Origin: CAZGKW01 sp964526295
GTDB taxonomy: Bacteria; Planctomycetota; Phycisphaerae; FEN-1346
Length of the DNA stretch: 64,000 nucleotides
Assembly (NCBI GenBank): GCA_964526295.1
Contig: CAZGKW010000008.1
Location: 62,001 to 126,000, forward strand
Direction of reading: 5' to 3'
The notes under the pieces are model-generated. The model made no database searches, was not told where the DNA came from, and saw only the letters and a program-made list of their open reading frames with translations. Below, one piece after another: positions 26,012 to 35,202 of the stretch. Numbering within the stretch: position 1 is the first letter of the stretch; each line of letters begins with the position of its first letter. The position numbers and the translations under genes were made by a program.

Positions 26012-27439
26012 TTACGTCTCCAGGTCGGGGTCACGAAGCTCGCGCCGCAGGCGCGTCATCTCGGCCCGAAGCTCGGCCACCTTCGCCGCGTGATTCGCCT
26101 CGCCGTAGAGGTTGCTTACCTCGTGGGGGTCGGCCTGGAGGTCGTAGAGCTCGTATTCGGCGGGCCAGTCAAGTTCCTTGCCGCGGGCCTTGCCGTGGAA
26201 CTCGGGCCACTCGATGTACTTCCACCGTTCGGTCCGGACGCCCCGGTTCGGCCGGACCATGTGGACCGCCGGGTATTCGTAGTACTCGTAGTACCAGCTC
26301 TCGCGCCAGGGCACGCTGCGGCCTTCGAGCAGCGGCCGCCAGCTCGTCCCCTGCATCTCGGCCGGCACCTCGCATCCCGCCACGTCCAGGAGCGTCGGCG
26401 CGAGATCGACGTTCAGGCACATCGGCTTCACGCGCGTCCCGGCCTTGATGCGCCGCGGCCACCGGACGAGCATGGGGACCCGGATCGACGGCTCGTACAT
26501 GAGCCGCTTGTCGAAGAAGTGGTGCTCGCCCAGAAAGAAGCCGTTGTCGCCTGTGAAGGCGACGACCGTGTCCTCCGCCAGTCCCAGCCGGTCGAGCGTC
26601 GCCAGCACCCGGCCGACCTGCTCGTCGACGCCGGCGATCGTGGCGTAATAGTCCCGCATCCACTCCTCGAACGTGTGCCCGCCCTTGGCGATTTCGACCT
26701 GCATCTCCGTATGCCGGATCGCGCTCGGTTTGCCCCGGTAGTCGGTGTCGAACGTCGGCGGCTTGGGGATCGGCCGGTCGGCGTACGCCTTCTCGTACTT
26801 CTCCATGGGCTCCCACGCACGGTGCGGCGACTTGAACCAGACCAGCAGGCAGAACGGGTCTTTGCGATGGTCTGTGAGGTAGGCGACGGCCCGGTCGCCG
26901 AGAAGCTCGGTCATGTGCCCCTGGCGGGTCCTGTCGGTGCCGTCGAAGTCGCGGAGCTTCGGGTCGTTGTACCGGCCCTGCCCGCCGAAACCGAGCCAGA
27001 GGTCGAACTTGTCCTGGAGAACGTTCGCCCCCTGGTGGACCTTCCCGATCAGGCAGGTGTGGTAGCCGGCGCGGCGGAGGTGATCGACGAAGACGGGCTG
27101 GCCGGTCCACCCGGAGCGGTTGGTGCGGACGCCGTGGATGTGGGAGTACTTGCCCGTCAGGAAGCAGGCCCGGCTGGGGGCGCAGAGGGAGTTCGTGACG
27201 AACATGTTCTCAAACAGGGCCCCCTCGCGGCCGAGGCGGTCCATGTTGGGCGTCTCGACGACGGGGTTGCCCATGACCGAAAGGCCGTCCCATCGCTGGT
27301 CGTCGGTCATGAAGTAGACGACGTTGGGCCGAACGGCGGAGGCGTCGGCCCCGCGGGCCCGGCCGGGGAGAAGCGCGGCAAGAGGGGTCGCTGCGGCAGC
27401 GCCGGCAGCGGCAGTTCGAAGAAAGCCGCGGCGATTCAT
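26012..27439 (-). CDS. Sulfatase with Tat leader (CAPSR motif)
   Basis: A 475-residue sulfatase; an ATG six bases downstream of AAGGAG (start 27439) is preferred to the adjacent ATG at 27445 or longer extensions. The leader is NRRGFLRT. The metal Asp pair is in FMTDDQRWD, and the canonical formylglycine motif is CAPSR (Cys86), then ACFLTG. VVAFTGDNGFFLGEHHFFDKRLMYE is conserved, as in iduronate/arylsulfatase groups. It is the first gene of a three-gene minus-strand unit of two sulfatases and an FG-GAP protein. It is divergent from the SEC-C gene. Confidence 0.92.
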   Translation of the reverse strand: MNRRGFLRTAAAGAAAATPLAALLPGRARGADASAVRPNVVYFMTDDQRWDGLSVMGNPVVETPNMDRLGREGALFENMFVTNSLCAPSRACFLTGKYSHIHGVRTNRSGWTGQPVFVDHLRRAGYHTCLIGKVHQGANVLQDKFDLWLGFGGQGRYNDPKLRDFDGTDRTRQGHMTELLGDRAVAYLTDHRKDPFCLLVWFKSPHRAWEPMEKYEKAYADRPIPKPPTFDTDYRGKPSAIRHTEMQVEIAKGGHTFEEWMRDYYATIAGVDEQVGRVLATLDRLGLAEDTVVAFTGDNGFFLGEHHFFDKRLMYEPSIRVPMLVRWPRRIKAGTRVKPMCLNVDLAPTLLDVAGCEVPAEMQGTSWRPLLEGRSVPWRESWYYEYYEYPAVHMVRPNRGVRTERWKYIEWPEFHGKARGKELDWPAEYELYDLQADPHEVSNLYGEANHAAKVAELRAEMTRLRRELRDPDLET

Positions 27440-27542
27440 GGGCATCTCCTTCTGCGAAAAGGAACCGTTCGAGCGGCGCCCGAAGCTTCCCACGCCCGGC
27501 CTGGGGCCGTGAGGCGTCTTGCCGGCTGCAAGGATAGCGATT

Positions 27543-27570
27543 TTGCCTCCTGGGTTAAACCTGTTATCAT
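27543..27570 (+). promoter_or_regulatory. Promoter of the SEC-C protein gene
   Basis: TTGCCT (27543-27548), a 16-base spacer and TATCAT (27565-27570), 35 bases before the ATG. Confidence 0.5.
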
Positions 27571-27604
27571 GCCGCCCGGCGACGAGCATTTGCGGAGGAA
27601 TGCC

Positions 27605-28603
27605 ATGTCCGAGAGTCCCGCTCCGGCCCTGCCGTGGACCGCCTTGCGGCAGACCGACCAGGTCCCGTGGGAGGCGATGGAACGTCTGGCCGCCGCTCTG
27701 GCCGCCGCCCCGGGCCTGTGGGACACGATGGCGCGGCTCTACGAGGAGGGCCTGGAGCGGTCGCATGACGAAGAGGTCTACGAGTATCTCTATGTTCTGG
27801 GGATCGTCGCCCTGGCGGCCCCGCAGCTGGACGACGGTTCGAGGCGGCGCATCGGTCAGTTCCTCGTCGAGGAACTTGTCACCGCCTCCGAGGACGACGA
27901 CGACCTGCTCTGCGAGGCGCTCGAGGCGACCGCCGGGACGCTCGGCCCGACCATCCTGCCGCCGGTCCTCGACGCAATCGAGGACGAGATGGAGGATGCC
28001 GAGGGAGGATGGGGTTACCTGTGGAGCATGGCCCGGCTGGCCGCCGACATCCAGGACGCAGGGGTGCGGGACCGGGCCGGCCGGCTGGCCTGCGAGGCCT
28101 TGCGCCGGGCGCTGGTCGGCCGGTTGCAGCCCATAGAAGCGGTGCCCGCTTGCTGGGCGGTGCGGGCCCTGAGGCACGAGGCGGCGAGGCCCCTGCTGGA
28201 GTCCCTCGCCGGAAGGACGCCGCGGAGCATCGCCGACAGCGTCAGCCTCGGCGACCTCCAAGAGGCGCTGGCCGTTCTGGACGGGACGGCCGAACCGACG
28301 TTCGCGTCCGAGCTGTGGGACCGGCCCGTCAGGGAGTGGCTGGGCGGGTCATGGGAGTCGATCCGCCGATGGTGGGCCGAGTGGGACGAGGACATCGATG
28401 TGGCTCTGGACGGAGGGTTCCCGGACGACGGGGACGCCTTCGACCGGGGTCCGGACCTCGGCTTTGAGCCGGAGCCGGCTGGCGCCGAGCCGTTCGGGCG
28501 TGCGGAGGCGAAGGTCGGCCGTAACGATCCGTGCCCCTGCGGGAGCGGCAGGAAGTACAAGAGGTGCTGCGGGAAACCCGCCGGCCACGCGCAAAAAGGG
28601 TGA
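27605..28603 (+). CDS. SEC-C zinc motif protein with helical repeat domain
   Basis: A 332-residue cytoplasmic protein. The C-terminal motif NDPCPCGSGRKYKRCC (about 308-323) is the SecA-type SEC-C zinc-binding motif, found in SecA and many otherwise unrelated proteins. The N-terminal 240 residues are Leu/Ala-rich alpha-helices, consistent with a HEAT-like repeat domain. An acidic linker (DGGFPDDGDAFD) joins them. The ribosome binding site GGAGG lies nine bases before the ATG. Function is unknown. It is divergent from the sulfatase unit and five bases upstream of the beta-helix gene, so it may share its transcript. Confidence 0.8.
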   Translation: MSESPAPALPWTALRQTDQVPWEAMERLAAALAAAPGLWDTMARLYEEGLERSHDEEVYEYLYVLGIVALAAPQLDDGSRRRIGQFLVEELVTASEDDDDLLCEALEATAGTLGPTILPPVLDAIEDEMEDAEGGWGYLWSMARLAADIQDAGVRDRAGRLACEALRRALVGRLQPIEAVPACWAVRALRHEAARPLLESLAGRTPRSIADSVSLGDLQEALAVLDGTAEPTFASELWDRPVREWLGGSWESIRRWWAEWDEDIDVALDGGFPDDGDAFDRGPDLGFEPEPAGAEPFGRAEAKVGRNDPCPCGSGRKYKRCCGKPAGHAQKG

Positions 28604-28608
28604 CCGCC

Positions 28609-29916
28609 ATGACAGCCAAGCCGATGGTGCAAGGGATAAGCGGTCTATCGGTTCTGGCGCTGACTTGCTTCGCGCCGGCGCCGGTGGTCGCCGGGATGGC
28701 GGTGCCGGCGGCAGCGGGCGTGCCCGCACGTGTCGTCCGCGTCAGCGACGTGGCCGAGCTTAACGCAGCCCTTCGCCGGGCCTCGCCCGGCACCATCATC
28801 GAACTGGCCCCAGGCACCTACGGCGGGGGTCTCCACCACGCGGACCTCAAGGGCAACGCCGCCGCACCTATCGTCATCCGCAGCGCCGAGAAGGACCGCC
28901 CCGCCGTCTTCACCGGCCAGGTCCAGCTCTCCGACCCGGCGTACGTGGTCCTGGAGGACCTCATCTTCCGCGGGTCGCGCTCGAACGGCCTCAACATCGA
29001 CGACGGCGGTTCATTCGACACGCCAGCCAACCACGTCGTCCTTCGCGAGCTGCTCGTCGAGGACGTCGGGCCGAAGGGCAACCTCGACGGCATCAAGCTC
29101 TCGGGCGTCGACGACCTGCTCGTCGAGAACTGCACCGTGAAGCGGTGGGGTTCGGGCGGCAGCGCGATCGACATGGTCGGCTGCCATCGCGTTCTGATCG
29201 TCGGCTGCACATTCGAGGACGAGGACTTCCGGGCCGCCACCGGCGTCCAGGCGAAAGGCGGCTCGAGCGAGGTCGTCGTCCGCGGCTGCACCTTCCGCCA
29301 CGTCGGCCGCCGGGCGGTCAACATCGGCGGCTCGACCGGTGAGGCGTTTTTCCGCCCCCAGGGCGCGGCCTACGAGGCCCGGCGGGTCGTCGTCCTGGGC
29401 AACACGTTCGTCGGCTCCGAAGCGCCGATCGCTTTCGTCACGACCGTCGACTCGCAGGTCCTCTACAACACGGTCCTCCGGCCGAAGAAATGGATCATGC
29501 GGATCCTCCAGGAGAAGCCCCTGCCGCGCTACGTCTCGTGCGGCGAGTGCACCTTCGCCGGCAATCTGGTTCTCTGGCGGACGGACGAGGTGCGGACCCA
29601 CGTCAACGTCGGCCCGAACACGCGGCCGAAGACGTTCCGCTTCGCCTCGAACCTCTGGTGTGCGACCGATGCGCCGGGCAAGAGCCGGCCCCGCCTGCCG
29701 ACATCCGAAACCGGCGGCCTCTACGGCAAGGACCCGCGCGTACGCCTGAAGGACATCAACCTGCCGCGCGACTCCCAACTCGTCAACCGGTTCGGGGCCG
29801 ACGCGGCGGGCGAGAAGCAGGCCTGGGAGAAAGCTGCCCGGCCGATGGTCGAATGGGCCGCCGAGCAGGCCCGTGAAGACCGCCAGCGCCGACCGGATGC
29901 CCCGCAGGTCCGCTGA
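28609..29916 (+). CDS. Secreted parallel beta-helix protein (pectate-lyase-like)
   Basis: A 435-residue protein with a signal peptide of about 29 residues (ATG at 28609, AAAAAGGG upstream). Repeated short beta-strand turns such as PAYVVLEDLIFRGSRSNGLNI, VDDLLVENCTVKRWG, HRVLIVGCTFED and SSEVVVRGCTFRHVG indicate a right-handed parallel beta-helix (PbH1/pectate-lyase-like repeats). This fold is used by polysaccharide lyases and glycosidases. No catalytic set is identified, and it may be a binding protein. It lies in the fucosidase/sulfatase island, five bases after the SEC-C gene. Confidence 0.75.
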   Translation: MTAKPMVQGISGLSVLALTCFAPAPVVAGMAVPAAAGVPARVVRVSDVAELNAALRRASPGTIIELAPGTYGGGLHHADLKGNAAAPIVIRSAEKDRPAVFTGQVQLSDPAYVVLEDLIFRGSRSNGLNIDDGGSFDTPANHVVLRELLVEDVGPKGNLDGIKLSGVDDLLVENCTVKRWGSGGSAIDMVGCHRVLIVGCTFEDEDFRAATGVQAKGGSSEVVVRGCTFRHVGRRAVNIGGSTGEAFFRPQGAAYEARRVVVLGNTFVGSEAPIAFVTTVDSQVLYNTVLRPKKWIMRILQEKPLPRYVSCGECTFAGNLVLWRTDEVRTHVNVGPNTRPKTFRFASNLWCATDAPGKSRPRLPTSETGGLYGKDPRVRLKDINLPRDSQLVNRFGADAAGEKQAWEKAARPMVEWAAEQAREDRQRRPDAPQVR

Positions 29917-30069
29917 CCGACGCCGGCCGGTCGGCGGTCATGAACGCCGCCCTTCGAGGGCCTCAGGGCGGCCGTGTCCTCGCCCCTGAGGCTCGGACCC
30001 GAAGGGAGGCCCGGACCCAAAGGGAGCGTGGCCGAAGGGCCGTGCCCCGGCCAACAGGAGCGAACACTC

Positions 30070-32469
30070 ATGAACTCAGTCCTGACCAACGGGCAGGTGC
30101 CAGTCGGACTGGCGTCGCTCGCGGCAGTTGCCCTCTTGGCCTTCAGCGGGCGCGCCGCGGCCGCCGCGGAAGCCGGCGGGGGCGACCTCGTCCTCTGGTA
30201 CGACGAGCCCGCCGGCAAGTGGACCGAGGCCCTGCCGGTCGGCAACGGCCGGCTCGGGGCGATGGTCTTCGGCTCGCCGGCGGCCGAACGCATCCAGTTC
30301 AACGAGGACACGCTCTGGACGGGCATCCCCCGGGACTACACGCACGCGGGGGCGGCCGAGCACCTGCCCGAGATCCGGCGGCTCCTCTTCGGGGGCAAGC
30401 AGAGGGAGGCCCAACGCCTAGCGGGCCGTGAATTCATGAGCGTGCCCCTCCGGCAGGAGATGTACCAGCCCTTCGGCGACCTGCACCTGGATTTCGAGGG
30501 GCACGAGGAGGTCGAGCGCTACCGGCGGGAGCTGGACCTCGACGCGGCCGTCGCCCGAGTTGCGTACCGGTGCGGCGGCGCGGTGTACAGGCGCGAGGTC
30601 CTTGCGAGCCCCGCCGACCAGGTGCTCGTCGTGAGGCTGACGTGCGACCGGCCGGGCGGCCTGACGTTCCGGGCTCGTCTGGCGAGCCCCCAGCCCGGGG
30701 CGGAGACGGCTGCCGTGGGGGACGACGTGCTCGCGCTTCGCGGGCGGCTCGTCTCAGGGGGGCATCCCTCCGGGAAGACTGACAACTGCCTTGCCTATGA
30801 GGCCCGGCTGCTCGTGCGGACAGACGGCGGCGCGGTCAAGGTCGCCGACGCAGGCGCCCAGGTGACGGGCGCCGACGCCGCGACGCTTCTCCTGGCCGCC
30901 GCCACCAGCTACAAGCGCTACGACGACGTGAGCGGCGACCCGGCGGCGGCCTGTGAGCGGACGCTCGGTGGCGTCGCGGGGAAGCCCCACGAAGCGCTGC
31001 GCGCGGCCCACCTGGCAGAGCACCGGCGTCTGTTCCGCCGCGTGACGCTGGCCCTGGGGCGCACGCCGGCGGCCGACCGTCCGACCGACGAGCGCCTCGC
31101 AGCCCTCGACCGGGACGAGGCCGACCCGTCCCTGGCCGCCCTCTACTTCCAGTTCGGCCGGTACCTGCTGATCGCTTCCAGCCGTCCGGGCTCCCAGCCG
31201 GCCAACCTCCAGGGCCTGTGGAACGATCGTCTCAAGCCCCCCTGGGGCAGCAAGTATACGGTGAATATCAATACCGAGATGAACTACTGGCCCGCCGAGG
31301 TGACGAACCTGGCCGAGTGCCACTGGCCCCTGTTCGACATGCTCGAGGACTGCGCCGAGACCGGCCGCAGGACCGCCCGCGTCCACTACGACTGCGGCGG
31401 GTGGGTCCTGCATCACAACACGGACCTCTGGCGGGGGACGGCCCCCATCAACGCGTCGAACCACGGCATCTGGGTGACCGGCGGGGCGTGGCTCGCCCAC
31501 CACCTGTGGGAGCACTACCGGTTCAGCGGCGACCGCGAGTTCCTCGGCCGGCGGGCTTGGCCGGTGATGAAGGAGTCGGCGGCCTTCTTCACGGAGTTCC
31601 TCGTTGAGGACCCGCGGAGCGACGAGCGGTGGCTCATCAGCACGCCGTCGAACTCGCCGGAGATCGGCGGCCTCGTCGCCGGCCCGACCATGGACCACCA
31701 GATCATCCGGAGCCTGTTCGGCGCCTGCATCGAGGCGAGCGAGGTCCTCGGCACGGACGAGGCGTTCCGCGAGACGCTCCGGCGGATGCGGCCTCGCATC
31801 GCGCCGAACCGGATCGGCCGCCACGGCCAGCTCCAGGAGTGGCTCGAGGACAGGGACGACCCGAAGAACCGCCATCGCCACGTCTCCCACCTGTGGGGGC
31901 TGCATCCGGGGGCCGAGATCCATCCCCTGACGACGCCGAAGCTGGCTGCCGCGGCGAAGAAGTCGCTCCAGTTCCGCGGCGACGGCGGCACCGGCTGGAG
32001 CAAGGCGTGGAAGGTGAACCTCTGGGCCAGGCTCCTCGACGGCGACCACGCCCACAAGCTCCTCCTGGAGGCCCTCGCCGGGAACACCTACCCGAACCTC
32101 TTCTGCGCCCACCCCCCGTTCCAGATCGACGGCAACTTCGGCGGCACCGCGGGGGTCGCCGAGATGCTCCTTCAGAGCCACCTGGGTGAGCTGCACCTCC
32201 TGCCCGCCCTGCCGGCGGCCTGGCCGACGGGCCGGATCACGGGCCTGCGGGCCCGGGGCGGCTTCGAGGTCGGCCTCGCTTGGGCCGAGGGGGCATTGGC
32301 GGAAGCGACGATCCGCTCGTCTCTCGGAGGGCCTTGCCGAGTCCGCTGTGTCGCGCCGCTCATGGTGACCTCCGGCGGGCGTCCCGTCACCGCGGAGCCG
32401 GTGGCCGACGGTGTGACCGAGTTCGCCACGGACCGCGGCGCGGCGTATGTCCTGACGGTTCGGCCCTGA
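30070..32469 (+). CDS. GH95 alpha-L-fucosidase
   Basis: A 799-residue protein with an N-terminal signal peptide (to about AAAAAEAG). The GH95 N-terminal beta domain starts LWYDEPAGKWTEALPVGNGRLGAMV. The catalytic (alpha/alpha)6 barrel contains NINTEMNYWPAEVTNL (paired asparagines as in the family), STPSNSPE (probable acid Glu) and FQIDGNFGG (Asp of the D-N water-activating set). GH95 enzymes release alpha-1,2-fucose, or galactose in some members. It sits between the beta-helix gene and a sulfatase, consistent with fucosylated or sulfated glycan breakdown. The weak ribosome binding site (CAGGAG) is ten bases upstream. Confidence 0.92.
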   Translation: MNSVLTNGQVPVGLASLAAVALLAFSGRAAAAAEAGGGDLVLWYDEPAGKWTEALPVGNGRLGAMVFGSPAAERIQFNEDTLWTGIPRDYTHAGAAEHLPEIRRLLFGGKQREAQRLAGREFMSVPLRQEMYQPFGDLHLDFEGHEEVERYRRELDLDAAVARVAYRCGGAVYRREVLASPADQVLVVRLTCDRPGGLTFRARLASPQPGAETAAVGDDVLALRGRLVSGGHPSGKTDNCLAYEARLLVRTDGGAVKVADAGAQVTGADAATLLLAAATSYKRYDDVSGDPAAACERTLGGVAGKPHEALRAAHLAEHRRLFRRVTLALGRTPAADRPTDERLAALDRDEADPSLAALYFQFGRYLLIASSRPGSQPANLQGLWNDRLKPPWGSKYTVNINTEMNYWPAEVTNLAECHWPLFDMLEDCAETGRRTARVHYDCGGWVLHHNTDLWRGTAPINASNHGIWVTGGAWLAHHLWEHYRFSGDREFLGRRAWPVMKESAAFFTEFLVEDPRSDERWLISTPSNSPEIGGLVAGPTMDHQIIRSLFGACIEASEVLGTDEAFRETLRRMRPRIAPNRIGRHGQLQEWLEDRDDPKNRHRHVSHLWGLHPGAEIHPLTTPKLAAAAKKSLQFRGDGGTGWSKAWKVNLWARLLDGDHAHKLLLEALAGNTYPNLFCAHPPFQIDGNFGGTAGVAEMLLQSHLGELHLLPALPAAWPTGRITGLRARGGFEVGLAWAEGALAEATIRSSLGGPCRVRCVAPLMVTSGGRPVTAEPVADGVTEFATDRGAAYVLTVRP

Positions 32470-32573
32470 CAGCCCGCCCTGCCGGCGTGCCGCGGCATTT
32501 GGTTGCACTTCTCCCGCCCGCCGCTAGGCTGGACCGGACAGCCGACCCCGAACCTGGAAGGAGAAAGACGCCT

Positions 32574-34235
32574 ATGCCGCCTGAGGACCCGTCCCGTGCG
32601 TCTGCATCGGACGCCGCCGCGCCGCACCCCACGCGGCCGAACATCGTCCTCATCCTCGTCGACGACATGGGGTACGCCGACATCGGCTGCTTCGGGTCGG
32701 AAATCGAGACGCCCAGCCTGGACGGCCTGGCGAGTCAGGGGCTAGCGTTCACCCAGGCCTACAACTGCGCCCGGTGCTGCCCCACCCGGGCGTCGCTCCT
32801 GACGGGCCTCTACCCCCACCAGGCGGGCGTCGGCGACATGGTGGGCGACCTCGGCCATCGCCCCTACCAGGGCTACCTGCGCGACGACTGCGTCACCATG
32901 GCCGAGGTCCTCCGCGGGGCCGGCTACCGGACGCTCATGTCGGGCAAGTGGCACGTCGGCGGGGTCTTCTCGCGAAACGCTACGAGCGACTGGACGCTCG
33001 ACGATCCGACCCGGCCGCTGCCCGTGGACCGCGGCTTCGACGAGTGGTACGGCACGCCCGCCGGGGCGGGGAGCTACTTCAATCCGAAGCCGCTCTTTCG
33101 CGACCGCAGGATCATCGAGCCGGACTTCGAGGATTACTACTACACCGACGCCGTCTCGGACCACGCCGTCCGCATGATCGAAGGCGCCGCGGCCACGGAG
33201 GCGCCATTCTTCCTGTACGTGGCGTACACGGCGCCGCACTGGCCGCTGCACGCGCCGGCCGAGACGGTGGCGAAGTACGAGGGCCGGTACGCCGGCGGCT
33301 GGGACCCGCTTCGCGAAGCCCGGTTCGAGAACCTCAAGGGCCGCGGCATCCTGGAAGCGAGGTGGCCGCTTTCGCCGCGGGACGGGCGGGCCGACGACTG
33401 GGCCGAGGTGCCGCACAAGGCGTGGGAGCAGCGGCGGATGGAGGTCTACGCCGCCCAGGTCGACCGCATGGACCAGGGGGTCGGGAGGGTCCTGGCGGCC
33501 CTCGAGCGCCGCGGCATCGCCGCCGACACGCTCGTCCTCTTCCTCTCGGACAACGGCGGCTGCCACGAGCAGCTCGGCGAAGGGCAGAAGGACCGCGAGT
33601 GGCCGACGACGCGCGACGGCCGGCCCGTCCGGTTCGGCAACCGCCCGGACATCATGCCGGGGCCCGCCGACACGTACCAGAGCTACGGGCCGGCGTGGGC
33701 GAACGCGTCGAACTCGCCGTTCCGCCTGTTCAAACACTGGACGCACGAGGGCGGGATCGCGACGCCGCTGCTGGCCCGCTGGCCGCGGCGGATCGCCCCC
33801 GGCGGCCTTTGCCACGCGCCCTGTCACGTCATCGACATCATGGCGACGTGCGTCGACGTGGCAGGCGCGGCGTACCCGGAGGAGTTCGGTGGAAGGCCGA
33901 TCCAGCCGATGGAGGGCGAGGGCCTGGCGCCCGCGTTCGACGCGAAGACGCCCCGGCGCGAGCGGCCTATCTTCTTCGAGCACGAGGGCAACCGGGCCGT
34001 CCGCGACGGCCGGTGGAAGCTCGTCAGCCGGTACCGCGGCTCCTGGCGCGACCCGGTGGAGGACCTCGGTCCGTGGGAGCTGTACGACATGGCCGCGGAC
34101 CGGACCGAGACGCACGACCTGGCCGAAGCGAACCGGCCGCAGGCCGAGAAGCTGGCCGCCATGTACACCGACTACGCCAGGCGGACCGGCGTCATTCCCC
34201 GGCCGGAACTCCTGAAGGGCGGCCGGCGCCAGTGA
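32574..34235 (+). CDS. Arylsulfatase-type sulfatase, no visible signal peptide
   Basis: A 553-residue sulfatase starting at the ATG after GGAAGGAG. The metal Asp pair is at 30-31 (LVDDMGYADIG), and the formylglycine motif is CCPTR (Cys68), then ASLLTGLYPHQAG. FLSDNGGCHEQL and WDPVEDLGPWELYDM-type endings match arylsulfatases. Unlike the other sulfatases here it has no twin-arginine or Sec leader: residues 1-20 are Ser/Ala/Pro-rich. It may be cytoplasmic, or the true start may differ. It follows the GH95 gene by 104 bases. Confidence 0.88.
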   Translation: MPPEDPSRASASDAAAPHPTRPNIVLILVDDMGYADIGCFGSEIETPSLDGLASQGLAFTQAYNCARCCPTRASLLTGLYPHQAGVGDMVGDLGHRPYQGYLRDDCVTMAEVLRGAGYRTLMSGKWHVGGVFSRNATSDWTLDDPTRPLPVDRGFDEWYGTPAGAGSYFNPKPLFRDRRIIEPDFEDYYYTDAVSDHAVRMIEGAAATEAPFFLYVAYTAPHWPLHAPAETVAKYEGRYAGGWDPLREARFENLKGRGILEARWPLSPRDGRADDWAEVPHKAWEQRRMEVYAAQVDRMDQGVGRVLAALERRGIAADTLVLFLSDNGGCHEQLGEGQKDREWPTTRDGRPVRFGNRPDIMPGPADTYQSYGPAWANASNSPFRLFKHWTHEGGIATPLLARWPRRIAPGGLCHAPCHVIDIMATCVDVAGAAYPEEFGGRPIQPMEGEGLAPAFDAKTPRRERPIFFEHEGNRAVRDGRWKLVSRYRGSWRDPVEDLGPWELYDMAADRTETHDLAEANRPQAEKLAAMYTDYARRTGVIPRPELLKGGRRQ

Positions 34236-34314
34236 GACGATCTTCCCACCTTCTGGCTCCGCCCCGGCCTTCGCCGAGCGCGACGAAGACGGTTCCCTCG
34301 ACTTCGAGCAGCAA

Positions 34315-35178
34315 GTGCTTGACGAGCTGAGGAAGCACGTCCGAAAGGTCCAGGACGGCCGACCGCGGCGGCCGCCTGTCGAAGCCCACAACACGTGGGT
34401 CGTTAATCACCCCGGAACGCTCCTGATGATTCCGGTGGCCCACCTCGCCCAACACGGCATACTCAACCTGTGCTACATGCTCCAGAACGGGTACGTGCTC
34501 TACGACGACATCCGCGGTCGGGCCGTGCCGGGCATCGAGCGGTTCGCCGACCGGGTGGACGGGAAGAACGTCTGGCCCATCACGTTCGGCGAGCAACTCT
34601 CGCTGGCGGAGGTGACCGCCGAGCTGACAGCGAGCTGTTACGCCGGCGCGCTGATGCTCCAGGCGATGGGTCTCGGCGGATGGATGTTCAACGGCATCGA
34701 TCCGTTCGCCATCCTGGGCGCGAGCGGCGAGCCGGACGTGTCCGGCCTGGGGCCCCGCTGTGGCGAGGACGACCGGTGGCCGTACCCCAACCCGACGGGC
34801 CTGGAGGGCGTGATGGAGGGCTTCTGTCCGCCCCACTACGGGGACATACGACCGGCCGTGGAGGCCGTGTGCGAGCCGAAATTCGGCCCGGACGGGCCGT
34901 TCCATCCGGACACGCCCGGTCCGTGGAAAGACAGCCGCACGGTCCGCTCGGCGCCCCAGGTCCACGACGAGCGGTCCCGCGTGTGCGTGGCGCTCCGGGC
35001 CCAGTACGTCCTCGATACGTTGGCCAAATTCACCGGTACGGTGCCCTCGATGTTCGCCATGATGTACCTTCAGGCCCACCACCTCGACCTGGGGTTCTAC
35101 GACCGGTTCTACACGCCGGACGCGTACCTCGCGACGCACGCGGCCCACATGGACCGCTGGCACGCGGCGGATGGGTAG
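34315..35178 (+). CDS. Uncharacterised protein, probably truncated at its 5' end
   Basis: I do not recognise this family. The GTG at 34315 has no ribosome binding site, and the same frame stays open back to 34216, giving sequence of coding character (ERDEDGSLDFEQQ) without any ATG. This suggests that the true N-terminus was deleted, or fused near the sulfatase end. The product (287 residues from GTG) has conserved-looking segments such as MIPVAHLAQHGILN, GLGGWMFNGIDPF and YRFYTPDAYLATHAAHMDRWH. Three Cys-containing pockets are scattered. It is convergent with the next sulfatase, with 24 bases between the stops. Confidence 0.55.
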   Translation: MLDELRKHVRKVQDGRPRRPPVEAHNTWVVNHPGTLLMIPVAHLAQHGILNLCYMLQNGYVLYDDIRGRAVPGIERFADRVDGKNVWPITFGEQLSLAEVTAELTASCYAGALMLQAMGLGGWMFNGIDPFAILGASGEPDVSGLGPRCGEDDRWPYPNPTGLEGVMEGFCPPHYGDIRPAVEAVCEPKFGPDGPFHPDTPGPWKDSRTVRSAPQVHDERSRVCVALRAQYVLDTLAKFTGTVPSMFAMMYLQAHHLDLGFYDRFYTPDAYLATHAAHMDRWHAADG

Positions 35179-35202
35179 GTCGAATCGCCGCCGCCGTCGG
35201 TT

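Noticed and set aside
29917..30069. Possible small RNA or leader before the fucosidase
   Set aside because: Only G-rich short repeats were seen; no promoter or terminator.
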